In this document: piece after piece, positions 7,809 to 15,448 of the stretch
Layout of the letters: each line of letters starts with the position of its first letter
How positions within the stretch are numbered: position 1 is the first letter of the stretch
Assembly (NCBI GenBank): GCA_964356295.1
Contig: CAYHHE010000024.1
Span: 1-36,582 of the forward strand
DNA from: CAVQGZ01 sp964356295
Lineage (GTDB): Bacteria > Actinomycetota > Actinomycetes > Jiangellales > Jiangellaceae
Length of the DNA: 36,582 nt
Reading direction: 5' to 3'
Position numbers and translations under genes: made by a program
The notes under the pieces: generated by a model
Databases searched by the model: none
Seen by the model: the letters and a program-made list of their open reading frames with translations, nothing else
Told to the model about the DNA's origin: nothing

Positions 7809-8581
7809 CTCCTCCGGTGACCGGGTCGATCCCCCGACCCGTCCTGCTCGTGGTCGACACCGGGGTGGACGACGCGCTGGCGATCGTGGCCGCCCACCGG
7901 CACCCCGACCTCGACCTGGTCGGGGTGGTCGCCTCGGCCGGGAACGTGTCCCTGGCCCGGGCAGCCGCCAACACCCGTGCAGTCCTGGAGGTGCTGGGCT
8001 GCCGTGCCCCGCTCCTGCGCGGGGCGGCCACCCGGAACGACGGGCGCCCGTTCGCCCATCGAGACGTCCACGGACCCGACGGGCTGGCCGGAGCGGGCCC
8101 GCCACAACCGATGAGCGACCTGGAGGTGGCTGCGCTGCCCGGCCTGACCCAGCAGCGGCTGCGGGCGATGCGGGGCCGCGTCGGGTCGCAGCGGCTGAGC
8201 GTGGTCTGCCTGGCCCCCCTGACCTCGGTGGTCGGCCTTCCTGCCGGACCGGTGGCGGCCAGCTACGCCCGGCCGGGCGAAGCGAACCACGACATGGACC
8301 CCGACGCCGCCGCGCTGCTGCGGGCCGCCGGCACGGTGCGCGACCTGCCCGCAGAAGCCGCGCTGCCCGCGCTGCCCGCCGAAGCTGCGCTGCCCGCGCT
8401 GCCCGACCTGGCCGCCGTGCCCGGTGGTTCAGCGACCTCCGGTGGCCTGCGAGGGCTCGTCCGGACCCTGCTCTGGCACCAGCGTCGTCGCGGGGCCGGC
8501 CTCGGTGACGCCGCTGCGGTGCTCCGGCTGGCCGGTTCGGCCGATCCCGGGCAGGACCTGGTCAGGCTGCTCAGACAGTGA
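7805..8581 (+). CDS. Reduced nucleoside-hydrolase-like protein (IUNH fold, altered active site)
   Basis: A 258-residue protein, shorter than the roughly 310 residues usual for inosine-uridine nucleoside hydrolases. The N-terminal calcium motif is VVDTGVDDALAI: D18, D22 and D23 align with the ligands D10, D14 and D15 of Crithidia hydrolase, but the preceding Asp is Val. HGPDG (89-93) and APLTSV (137-142) match family motifs. GEANHDMDPDAA (158-169) resembles the ribose-binding EFN...DPEAA, with E159 and N161 kept, while the strand that usually lies before it is missing. Near the end, GLGDAAAVLRL aligns with the usual LHDPxAV: D235 is kept and the catalytic-site His is Gly. A Leu/Pro/Ala repeat occupies residues 182-199. 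The start is GTG 7805, overlapping the tsaD stop. The 3' end overlaps convergent pfkA by 11 bp. It is a real gene by codon use and coupling, but ordinary hydrolase activity is doubtful. Confidence 0.8.
   Translation: MTPPVTGSIPRPVLLVVDTGVDDALAIVAAHRHPDLDLVGVVASAGNVSLARAAANTRAVLEVLGCRAPLLRGAATRNDGRPFAHRDVHGPDGLAGAGPPQPMSDLEVAALPGLTQQRLRAMRGRVGSQRLSVVCLAPLTSVVGLPAGPVAASYARPGEANHDMDPDAAALLRAAGTVRDLPAEAALPALPAEAALPALPDLAAVPGGSATSGGLRGLVRTLLWHQRRRGAGLGDAAAVLRLAGSADPGQDLVRLLRQ
8348..8401 (+). repeat. Two 27-bp tandem copies inside the nucleoside-hydrolase-like gene
   Basis: Two in-frame copies, 8348-8374 and 8375-8401, each encode PAEAALPAL. They differ at two positions (GCA/GCC and GCC/GCT), both silent. 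A third partial copy (CCCGACCTGGCC) follows. The silent differences suggest the duplication is not brand new. It lies where the family normally has barrel structure. Confidence 0.9.
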
Positions 8582-9593
8582 GGCAGCGGGCCACCTCGAC
8601 CAGCTCGGCCGGGACCTCCTTGCGGGTGCCGGCGATCTCGCTGATCGGCACCCGGACCACATGGTCGCCGGCCACGCCCACCATGACACCGGACGCCCCG
8701 TCGTGCACCGCGTCCACCGCCGCCACGCCGAACCGGCTTCCCAGGATCCGGTCGGTCGGGGTGGGCGTCCCGCCCCGCTGGACATGGCCCAGGACGGTGA
8801 GCCGAGCGTCGAACCCTGTGCGGGACTCCAGCTCGGAGCGGACCATGTCACCGACGGCCCCCGCCACGATCGACCCGAACGCCCCCGTCGGCGGCTGCCA
8901 GTCGATCGTGCCCGAGAGCGGAACCGCACCCTCGGCGACCACGACCACCGAGGACCGGGCCCGCCGGTGCCGGTGGATGAGCTGCTTGGCCAGGTCGTCG
9001 ACGTCGAACGGGTCCTCGGGGATGAGGATGGCCTCGGCGCCGGCCGCGATCCCGGCGGACACCGCGATCCAGCCACTGTGCCGTCCCATCACCTCCACGA
9101 CCATCACCCGGTTGTGGCTCTCACCAGTGGTCTGCACGCGGTCCAGGGCTTCGGCGGCGATGGCCACAGCGGTGTCGAAGCCGACCGAGACGTCGGTGCC
9201 GGACACGTCGTTGTCGATCGTCTTGGGCACCCCGATCATCGGCAGACCCGCCGAGGACAGCTCCCCGGCGGCCCCGAGGGTCCCGTCGCCACCGATGCAG
9301 ATCACCGCGTCCAGCCGGTTGCGCTTGAAGCTCTCGAACACCATCCCGATCCCGTCGGGATGCTCGTGCGGGTGGTAGCGCGCCGTGCCGAGGATCGTCC
9401 CGCCCCGCGTGATCAGACCCCGGGTCGTGTCCACCGACAGGTCGACGATGTCGCCCTCGGCCATGCCCTTCCACCCGTTGCGGAACCCGACGATCGTGTC
9501 GCCGTGCTCCATCTCCGCCCGGCGCACCACCGCCCTGATCACCGCGTTCAGCCCGGGGCAGTCGCCACCTCCGGTGAGCAGCCCTATTCGCAT
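8571..9593 (-). CDS. pfkA: 6-phosphofructokinase
   Basis: A 340-residue PfkA-family enzyme phosphorylating fructose-6-phosphate in glycolysis. It has LLTGGGDCPGLNAVIR at the N-terminus, GGDGT at 101-105, the catalytic PKTIDNDV at 123-130, VEVMGRHSGWIA, IPEDPFD and LGHVQRGGTPTPTDR. Residue 104 is Gly, as in ATP enzymes, but 124 is Lys, as in PPi enzymes; this combination is known in actinobacterial PfkA proteins, so phosphoryl-donor choice should not be assumed. The ATG start at 9593 has an excellent AAGGAG six bases upstream. A -10-like TAGGGT lies at 9620-9625 on the minus strand. The 3' end overlaps the previous gene by 11 bp. Confidence 0.96.
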   Translation of the reverse strand: MRIGLLTGGGDCPGLNAVIRAVVRRAEMEHGDTIVGFRNGWKGMAEGDIVDLSVDTTRGLITRGGTILGTARYHPHEHPDGIGMVFESFKRNRLDAVICIGGDGTLGAAGELSSAGLPMIGVPKTIDNDVSGTDVSVGFDTAVAIAAEALDRVQTTGESHNRVMVVEVMGRHSGWIAVSAGIAAGAEAILIPEDPFDVDDLAKQLIHRHRRARSSVVVVAEGAVPLSGTIDWQPPTGAFGSIVAGAVGDMVRSELESRTGFDARLTVLGHVQRGGTPTPTDRILGSRFGVAAVDAVHDGASGVMVGVAGDHVVRVPISEIAGTRKEVPAELVEVARCLTV

Positions 9594-9681
9594 GCGCGTC
9601 TCCTTCCTCGGCTGCGATCACCCTACGAGCCGGCCCGTTGCTCCGAGCGGGCTTTGGCATGGACCGTGGGATGCTGCGGGC

Positions 9682-11322
9682 ATGCCTGTGGCCATGCGTG
9701 TCCTGGCGGCGGCGGTGGCGGTTGCGCTGCTCTCCGGCTGCACCGCCGGGGCCCGAGCCACCGACAGCGACCCGGGGCGGGACGGCGCAGCGGCCTCCAC
9801 CCCGGCCGCCCCGTCGACGGCGCCCTCGGCGTCGCCGACGCCGACCCCCACCCACACCACGTGGGGTCCGAGCCTGGACGCCTGGGCGCAGGCCGGCAGC
9901 ATCGTGGACGCGATGGATGTCCCGGCCCGTGCCGGGCAGGTGATCATGGCCGGCTACGCCGGGCTCGAGCCCCCGCTCGACCAGGTCAGCGAGCTCGGCC
10001 TGGGTGGGGTGATCCTGCTCGGGGACAACATCCCCACCGGTCCGGACGCCGCGGCGGCGCTGCGGGAGATCACCGACCGCCTGCAGGCGGCCAGCGGGCG
10101 GCCCTACCCGCTGGCGATCGCCGTCGACCAGGAGGGCGGACCAGTGGCCCGGCTCGACGCGGGGGTCAGCGAGCTGCCGCCGGCGATGGCGCACGGCGCG
10201 GCCGACGACCCCGCCCTCACCCGCCGGGTGTCGGCGGGTCTCGGTGCGCAGCTGCGGGCGCTGGGGCTCACCATGGTGTTCGCGCCGGTGGCCGACGTCA
10301 CAGCCGGGGACGGCGACCCGACGATCGGGGTGCGGTCCCCCGGGGACCGCCCCGACCTGGTCACCCGGGTTGCGCAGGCACAGGTGGACGGGCTCGCCTC
10401 GGCTGGCGTGGTGCCGGTGCTCAAGCACTTCCCCGGGCACGGCAGCGTCCCGGCCGACAGCCATGCGACGCTTCCGGTCCAGCAGGCCACCCGCGCGGAC
10501 CTGCAGGCTCGCGACCTGGTCCCGTTCGCCGAGACAGTGCGCTCGGGCGCCCCGGCGGTCATGGTCGCCCACATCGACGTCCGGGACGTCGACCCGGACG
10601 TCCCGGCATCGGTGTCGGCCCCAGTGGTGGAGGGGATGCTGCGCACCGACCTGGGCTTCGAGGGGGTGGTGGTCACCGACTCCCTGGTCATGGCCGGCGT
10701 GGCGGAGCGCTACCCAGGCGCGGAGGCAGCCGTCGCATCGCTCGCGGCAGGCTCGGACCTGCTGCTCATGCCGCAGGATGCCCGGGCCGCCCGCGACGCC
10801 ATCGTGGCCGCGGTCGGGCAGGGCCGAGTCCCGGTGCAGCGGCTCGCCGACGCCGCCCGCCGGGTCGTGGCGCTGCAGATCCACCTCGCGCGGACCTCCC
10901 CGGCGTCCCCGGCCGAGGCCGACATGGCCGCGGTGGTCCGCGACTTGTCCACCCGGGCGGTCACGCTGGTCTCCGGGCCGTGCTCGGGACCTCTGGTGGG
11001 CGGCAGCGTCGAGGTGGTCGGCGGGACTGAGACCGACCGCGCCCGCTTCGTCGCGGCCGCCGGTCGGGCGGGTCTGCAGACCGGCGCGGGCAGCCTGGTC
11101 ACGCTGCTGGGCACGCCGGGATCCTCCGGTGCCGGAGACGTGGTGGTGGCCCTGGACGCCCCGCACGGGCTGGTCACCAGCCAGGCCGGCACAGCCCGGC
11201 TCGCGCTGTTCGGCCGGCCCGAGGCGTCCTTCGACGCCCTGCTCGCCGTTCTCACCGGGGCGTCGCCGGCGACCGGCACCCTCCCGGTGACGCTTGCGGG
11301 CGTCCCACCCCCCACCTGCTGA
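9682..11322 (+). CDS. nagZ: GH3 beta-N-acetylhexosaminidase lipoprotein (NagZ-like)
   Basis: A 546-residue exported lipoprotein. The signal peptide ends in the lipobox LLSGC with Cys20, followed by a Ser/Thr/Pro-rich linker (about 36-60). The GH3 barrel starts near residue 78. It carries VDQEGG (149-153), the NagZ loop KHFPGHG at 248-254 with the DSH dyad at 259-261, and the nucleophile Asp333 in VVVTDSLVM. The D-x-H dyad is specific to NagZ-type hexosaminidases, which release GlcNAc from muropeptides. About 150 residues follow the barrel, resembling a short GH3 C-terminal domain. It would act on the outer face of the membrane in wall recycling. ATG 9682 is used; ATG 9694 is an alternative and keeps the signal peptide. 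Confidence 0.9.
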   Translation: MPVAMRVLAAAVAVALLSGCTAGARATDSDPGRDGAAASTPAAPSTAPSASPTPTPTHTTWGPSLDAWAQAGSIVDAMDVPARAGQVIMAGYAGLEPPLDQVSELGLGGVILLGDNIPTGPDAAAALREITDRLQAASGRPYPLAIAVDQEGGPVARLDAGVSELPPAMAHGAADDPALTRRVSAGLGAQLRALGLTMVFAPVADVTAGDGDPTIGVRSPGDRPDLVTRVAQAQVDGLASAGVVPVLKHFPGHGSVPADSHATLPVQQATRADLQARDLVPFAETVRSGAPAVMVAHIDVRDVDPDVPASVSAPVVEGMLRTDLGFEGVVVTDSLVMAGVAERYPGAEAAVASLAAGSDLLLMPQDARAARDAIVAAVGQGRVPVQRLADAARRVVALQIHLARTSPASPAEADMAAVVRDLSTRAVTLVSGPCSGPLVGGSVEVVGGTETDRARFVAAAGRAGLQTGAGSLVTLLGTPGSSGAGDVVVALDAPHGLVTSQAGTARLALFGRPEASFDALLAVLTGASPATGTLPVTLAGVPPPTC

Positions 11323-11339
11323 CCCCCGCCGCCCCCGCG

Positions 11340-11366
11340 CTGGCACTCAGGTTGACCGAGTGCTAA
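11340..11366 (+). promoter_or_regulatory. CIRCE operator 1 (HrcA binding site)
   Basis: CTGGCACTC, nine bases, GAGTGCTAA: the right arm is a perfect match to the CIRCE consensus TTAGCACTC-N9-GAGTGCTAA and the left arm differs at its first three bases only. The spacer contains the -35 hexamer, so bound HrcA would block RNA polymerase. Confidence 0.95.
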
Positions 11367-11380
11367 CGGTGTTCTACTGT
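11352..11380 (+). promoter_or_regulatory. groES-groEL promoter, TTGACC-N17-TACTGT
   Basis: The -35 TTGACC (11352-11357) and -10 TACTGT (11375-11380) are exactly 17 bp apart, close to sigma-A consensus. Transcription should start near 11387, giving an untranslated leader of about 120 bases. The first CIRCE overlaps the -35 and the second overlaps the expected start site. Confidence 0.85.
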
Positions 11381-11385
11381 CGGAG

Positions 11386-11410
11386 TGGCACTCGGCCCTA
11401 CCGGGTGCCA
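11386..11410 (+). promoter_or_regulatory. CIRCE operator 2, degenerate
   Basis: TGGCACTC (11386-11393), nine bases, GGGTGCCA (11403-11410). This is the same 8-N9-8 geometry as CIRCE 1 with a single mismatch between arms. It would sit at +1 and in the leader, adding DNA-level and possibly RNA-level control. Confidence 0.8.
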
Positions 11411-11507
11411 GCCTCGCCGCCGCTGACCGGCACCCGCGACGACGGTCGGTGGCAGCAGGAGCCCGACTGTCAAGAACACGACATCCCGCCGAAAGGGGAG
11501 TCAGCAC

Positions 11508-11804
11508 GTGTCCGTGTCGATCAAGCCACTTGAGGACCGCGTCCTCGTCAAGCCGCTGGACGCCGAGCAGACCACGGCGTCCGGCCTCGTCATCCCCGAC
11601 ACCGCCAAGGAGAAGCCGCAGGAGGGCGAGGTCTTGGCCGTGGGTCCCGGCCGCTGGGACGAGGACGGGGAGAACCGCGTCCCGCTCGACGTCAGCGTCG
11701 GGGACAAGGTCCTGTACTCCAAGTACGGCGGCACCGAGGTGAAGTACCAGGGCGAGGAGTACCTCATCCTGTCCGCCCGCGACGTCCTGGCCATCCTCGG
11801 CTGA
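11508..11804 (+). CDS. groES: Co-chaperonin GroES
   Basis: A 98-residue GroES of normal length, the lid of the GroEL folding chamber. It begins IKPLEDRVLVKP and has the mobile loop with ASGLVIPDTAKEKPQEGEVL, then KYGGTEVKYQGEEYLIL. The start is GTG 11508, preceded by the strong ribosome-binding site AAAGGGGAG (11492-11500). It is the first gene of the CIRCE-controlled operon, with groEL 80 bp downstream and a hairpin between them. Confidence 0.98.
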   Translation: MSVSIKPLEDRVLVKPLDAEQTTASGLVIPDTAKEKPQEGEVLAVGPGRWDEDGENRVPLDVSVGDKVLYSKYGGTEVKYQGEEYLILSARDVLAILG

Positions 11805-11823
11805 GTCGCCCCTCATCAACGTC

Positions 11824-11859
11824 AGCGGCCCCGGACGGTCACCGCCGTTCGGGGCCGCT
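11824..11859 (+). terminator. Hairpin between groES and groEL
   Basis: A 15-bp stem (11824-11838 with 11845-11859) has one G-U pair and a 6-base loop, and lies 19 bases after the groES stop. No T-run follows. It could partly terminate transcription, be an RNA processing site, or protect the groES 3' end, making groES mRNA more abundant than groEL mRNA. Confidence 0.8.
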
Positions 11860-11884
11860 GCTGTCCGCAGAGAGGACCCGTCCC

Positions 11885-13507
<1,623 letters not shown>

Positions 13508-13533
13508 CCGGATCCGGCACGCCGCGGACATGA

Positions 13534-13569
13534 CTGCGGGGCCCGGGCATGAACGCCCGGGCCCCGCAG
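13534..13569. terminator. Strong hairpin terminator between convergent groEL1 and whiB
   Basis: A perfect 15-bp inverted repeat (13534-13548 and 13555-13569) with a 6-base loop, almost all G/C. It lies 27 bp past the groEL1 stop and 17 bp past the whiB stop on the other strand, so it can serve both. There is no T-run on either side, as is usual in actinobacteria. Confidence 0.88.
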
Positions 13570-13585
13570 CCGTGTCGTGGACGCG

Positions 13586-13894
13586 CTAGCTTGCGACGGG
13601 GACCAGGGACGGCAGGACTGTCTCGCCGGCGAGGATGGCCTCGCGCTCGTCCTCGGTGAGCCCACCCCACACGCCGTAGGGCTCGCGGACCCGCAGCGCG
13701 TGCTCCCGGCATCGGGCCAGGACCGGGCAGGTGGCGCACACGGCCTTGGCGGCCGCATCGCGCGCCGCCTTGCGCGGACCGCGCTCACCCTCCGGGTGGA
13801 AGAACAGGTCCGGGTCGGCACGCCGGCACGCCCCGTCCAGCTGCCAGTCCCAGATGTCGGCGATCGGTCCGGGTAGGCGAGAGATGTCAGTCAT
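13586..13894 (-). CDS. whiB3: WhiB-family iron-sulfur regulator (WhiB3/WhiD type)
   Basis: A 102-residue Wbl protein. Four cysteines (C23, C53, C56, C62) are placed to hold a [4Fe-4S] cluster, and GVWGG (74-78) is the family turn motif. The N-terminal LPGPIADIWDWQLDGACR and FFHPEGERG fit WhiB3 of Mycobacterium and WhiD of Streptomyces better than WhiB1 or WhiB2. Such proteins respond to redox or NO and act with the primary sigma factor in development or redox homeostasis. The usual basic C-terminal tail is short here (ending LPSLVPVAS). ATG 13894 follows a textbook AAGGAGG, and the promoter lies about 80 bp upstream. As I recall, whiD also sits near groEL1 and guaB in Streptomyces. Confidence 0.94.
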   Translation of the reverse strand: MTDISRLPGPIADIWDWQLDGACRRADPDLFFHPEGERGPRKAARDAAAKAVCATCPVLARCREHALRVREPYGVWGGLTEDEREAILAGETVLPSLVPVAS

Positions 13895-13973
13895 CGTCGT
13901 GGTCCTCCTTGCCAGGCAAACGCGCCGTTGTCATCCAGGTGTTCCCGATCCGTGGCTCGACCGGATGCAGACG

Positions 13974-14002
13974 ACACTAGATTCGATTCGAAAGCGTTTC
14001 AA
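13974..14002 (-). promoter_or_regulatory. whiB promoter, TTGAAA-N17-TAGTGT
   Basis: On the minus strand the -35 TTGAAA (14002-13997) and -10 TAGTGT (13979-13974) are 17 bp apart, near sigma-A consensus. The start site would be near 13967, giving a leader of about 70 bases. The spacer holds a TCGAATCGAATC direct repeat, part of the AATCG motif that recurs in this gap. Confidence 0.7.
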
Positions 14003-14142
14003 GAGGCGGCCGAATCGTTTACCAGACGGTTACAAGCGGCGGTGGCCGACAGGCCCTCACGGACCCAGGCGGGCCCTCTGGCTGCAACGATGTCGCGCTG
14101 CTCACGTCCGGTCGGCCGACGTGTCGAGATGCGCGATGCGCC

Positions 14143-14162
14143 AATCGGTTCGACAATCGATT
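14143..14162 (+). promoter_or_regulatory. AATCG-N10-CGATT dyad and -10-like box upstream of the MerR/B12 gene
   Basis: AATCG (14143-14147) and CGATT (14158-14162) form a dyad ending one base before the ATG at 14164. A -10-like GACAAT (14152-14157) lies inside it. MerR proteins typically bind dyads within the promoter, so this is a plausible autoregulatory operator. The role is inferred. Confidence 0.4.
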
Positions 14163-14163
14163 C

Positions 14164-15132
14164 ATGACGGTTCTCGACTCCCCCCACGACGGTGTGCGGG
14201 AGGCGACCATGACTGTGGCCAGCGTCGCCCGCCGACTGGGCGTGTCGCCGACGACTCTTCGCACCTGGGACCGTCGGCACGGCCTGGGTCCCTCCGAGCA
14301 CGAGGCCGGCACACATCGGCGCTACAGCCCTCAGGACGTCGCCCGGCTCGAGCTCATGAGGCGGCTCACCCTGGAAGGGGTCTCGGCCGGCGAGGCCGCG
14401 CGCATCGCCGTGTCCACCGACCCCGACGAACTCCCGACGGTGACGTTGGGCGACGGCGTCGCGCACCGCAGGGGGTCTCGCCCGACGGTGATCCCGCTGG
14501 CCCGGGCCGAGGACAAGGTGCGGGGCCTGATCAAGGCCGCGGACGGCCTGGACTCCGGTGCGGTGAACGCCATCCTGCGCGAGTCGTTGGACCGCCAAGG
14601 AGTCATCGCCACCTGGGACTCCCTCATCGTGCCGGCGTTGGCCACGATCGGGCAGCGCTGGGCCAAGACCGGCCAAGGGGTGGACGTGGAGCACCTGGCC
14701 TCGGAGTGCGTCCTGGGGGTGCTGCGCCACCACGTGCAACGGTTCGCCGCCAGCCCGGTCAACACCCGCCCGATCCTGCTCGCCTGCGCGGAGGATGAGC
14801 AGCACTCGCTCCCCCTGCACGCGGTCGCTTCGGCGCTGGCCGAGCGGCACGTCTCGACCCGGGTGCTGGGCGCGCGGGTGCCGGTGGATGCGCTCGCCTC
14901 GGCGATTCGCCGCATCGGTCCCGCGGCGGTGTTCGTGTGGGCGCAGCGGCCGAACACCGGGGACCCGCGCCAGCTGGCCTCCCTTCCGGAGATCCGCCCG
15001 GCGCCCGTGGTGGCCGTGGCGGGGCCGGGCTGGCCCCCGCAGCCGCAGCGTTGGGCTCCCCGCCAGCGGATCGTGCAGGTGCACGACCTGTCCGAGGCGG
15101 TCGCCCTGCTGGCCCGCTCGGTGGGCGCCTGA
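14164..15132 (+). CDS. MerR-type regulator with CarH-like cobalamin-binding domain
   Basis: A 322-residue protein. Residues about 16-70 are a MerR winged helix-turn-helix (VASVARRLGVSPTTLRTWDRRHGL, HRRYSPQDVARLELM, here cited in pieces). A helical-bundle domain (about 112-195) carries W166, nine residues, then E176-H177: the W-x9-EH motif that caps the upper ligand of adenosylcobalamin in CarH photoreceptors. A Rossmann-like domain (about 203-320) has E212-Q-H214, matching the ExH part of the B12 motif whose His is the lower cobalt ligand; the usual Gly three residues later is Pro. ATG 14164 could be leaderless (GACAAT ends 6 bases upstream). ATG 14209 has a GGGAGG site 5 bases before it and would remove only a 15-residue tail. 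It may sense B12 and/or light; its targets are unknown. In Streptomyces I recall bldM in about this place. Confidence 0.85.
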   Translation: MTVLDSPHDGVREATMTVASVARRLGVSPTTLRTWDRRHGLGPSEHEAGTHRRYSPQDVARLELMRRLTLEGVSAGEAARIAVSTDPDELPTVTLGDGVAHRRGSRPTVIPLARAEDKVRGLIKAADGLDSGAVNAILRESLDRQGVIATWDSLIVPALATIGQRWAKTGQGVDVEHLASECVLGVLRHHVQRFAASPVNTRPILLACAEDEQHSLPLHAVASALAERHVSTRVLGARVPVDALASAIRRIGPAAVFVWAQRPNTGDPRQLASLPEIRPAPVVAVAGPGWPPQPQRWAPRQRIVQVHDLSEAVALLARSVGA

Positions 15133-15212
15133 GCTCGGGCGGCGCCTGGGTCGGGCGGCGTCCCGGCCCGCGCGTTGCGTCCAGGACAGCGGCGCCCCGG
15201 CCCCGCCCCGTC

Positions 15213-15331
15213 GTTGATCCACGGCGGATTCGGTGCTCCCCGTCGGTGATCCACGGCCGAATCGGTGCCCGCAGAGCACCAAACCCGCCGTGGATCACCG
15301 GGGTTGGGCACCAGAAGCGCCGTGGATCACC
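15213..15331. repeat. Four copies of a 26-bp repeat, two direct then two inverted
   Basis: The gene-free gap 15133-15448 holds four related 26-bp units: 15213-15238 and 15245-15270 forward, 15274-15299 and 15306-15331 reversed. The core is TGATCCACGGC, the end GGTGCYC. Copy 2 can pair with copy 3 (13 perfect bp, 15245-15257 with 15287-15299) and copy 1 with copy 4 (12 bp, 15215-15226 with 15318-15329), giving a nested cruciform or RNA hairpin. The gaps are 6, 3 and 6 bp, so the whole block is symmetric. It could be a REP-like element or a terminator for the MerR gene. The rest of the gap shows only a duplicated TCGGGCGGCG and the guaB promoter. Confidence 0.92.
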
Positions 15332-15433
15332 AGGACGAGCGCAGCGACCCCACCGTCGGTAGCCGTCCCCGCAGCGCGGCGCCCGGTGGACGCATGCTTG
15401 AACCGGGCTCGGCGCCGCTGCTCCCGTCCGGTC

Positions 15434-15439
15434 TAGCAT
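15434..15439 (+). promoter_or_regulatory. Candidate guaB -10 box
   Basis: TAGCAT matches TANNNT and ends 9 bases before the guaB ATG, so the mRNA would have almost no leader. No -35 or ribosome-binding site is convincing. The call rests on sequence and spacing. Confidence 0.45.
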
Positions 15440-15448
15440 GAGGTCGTC

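Noticed and set aside
8348..8401. Repeat as a CRISPR-like or mobile element
   Set aside because: It is an in-frame coding duplication of two 27-bp units with no spacers.
53..8581. Horizontally acquired or phage region
   Set aside because: Composition and codon use are uniform, all genes are core families, and there is no integrase, tRNA boundary or transposase.
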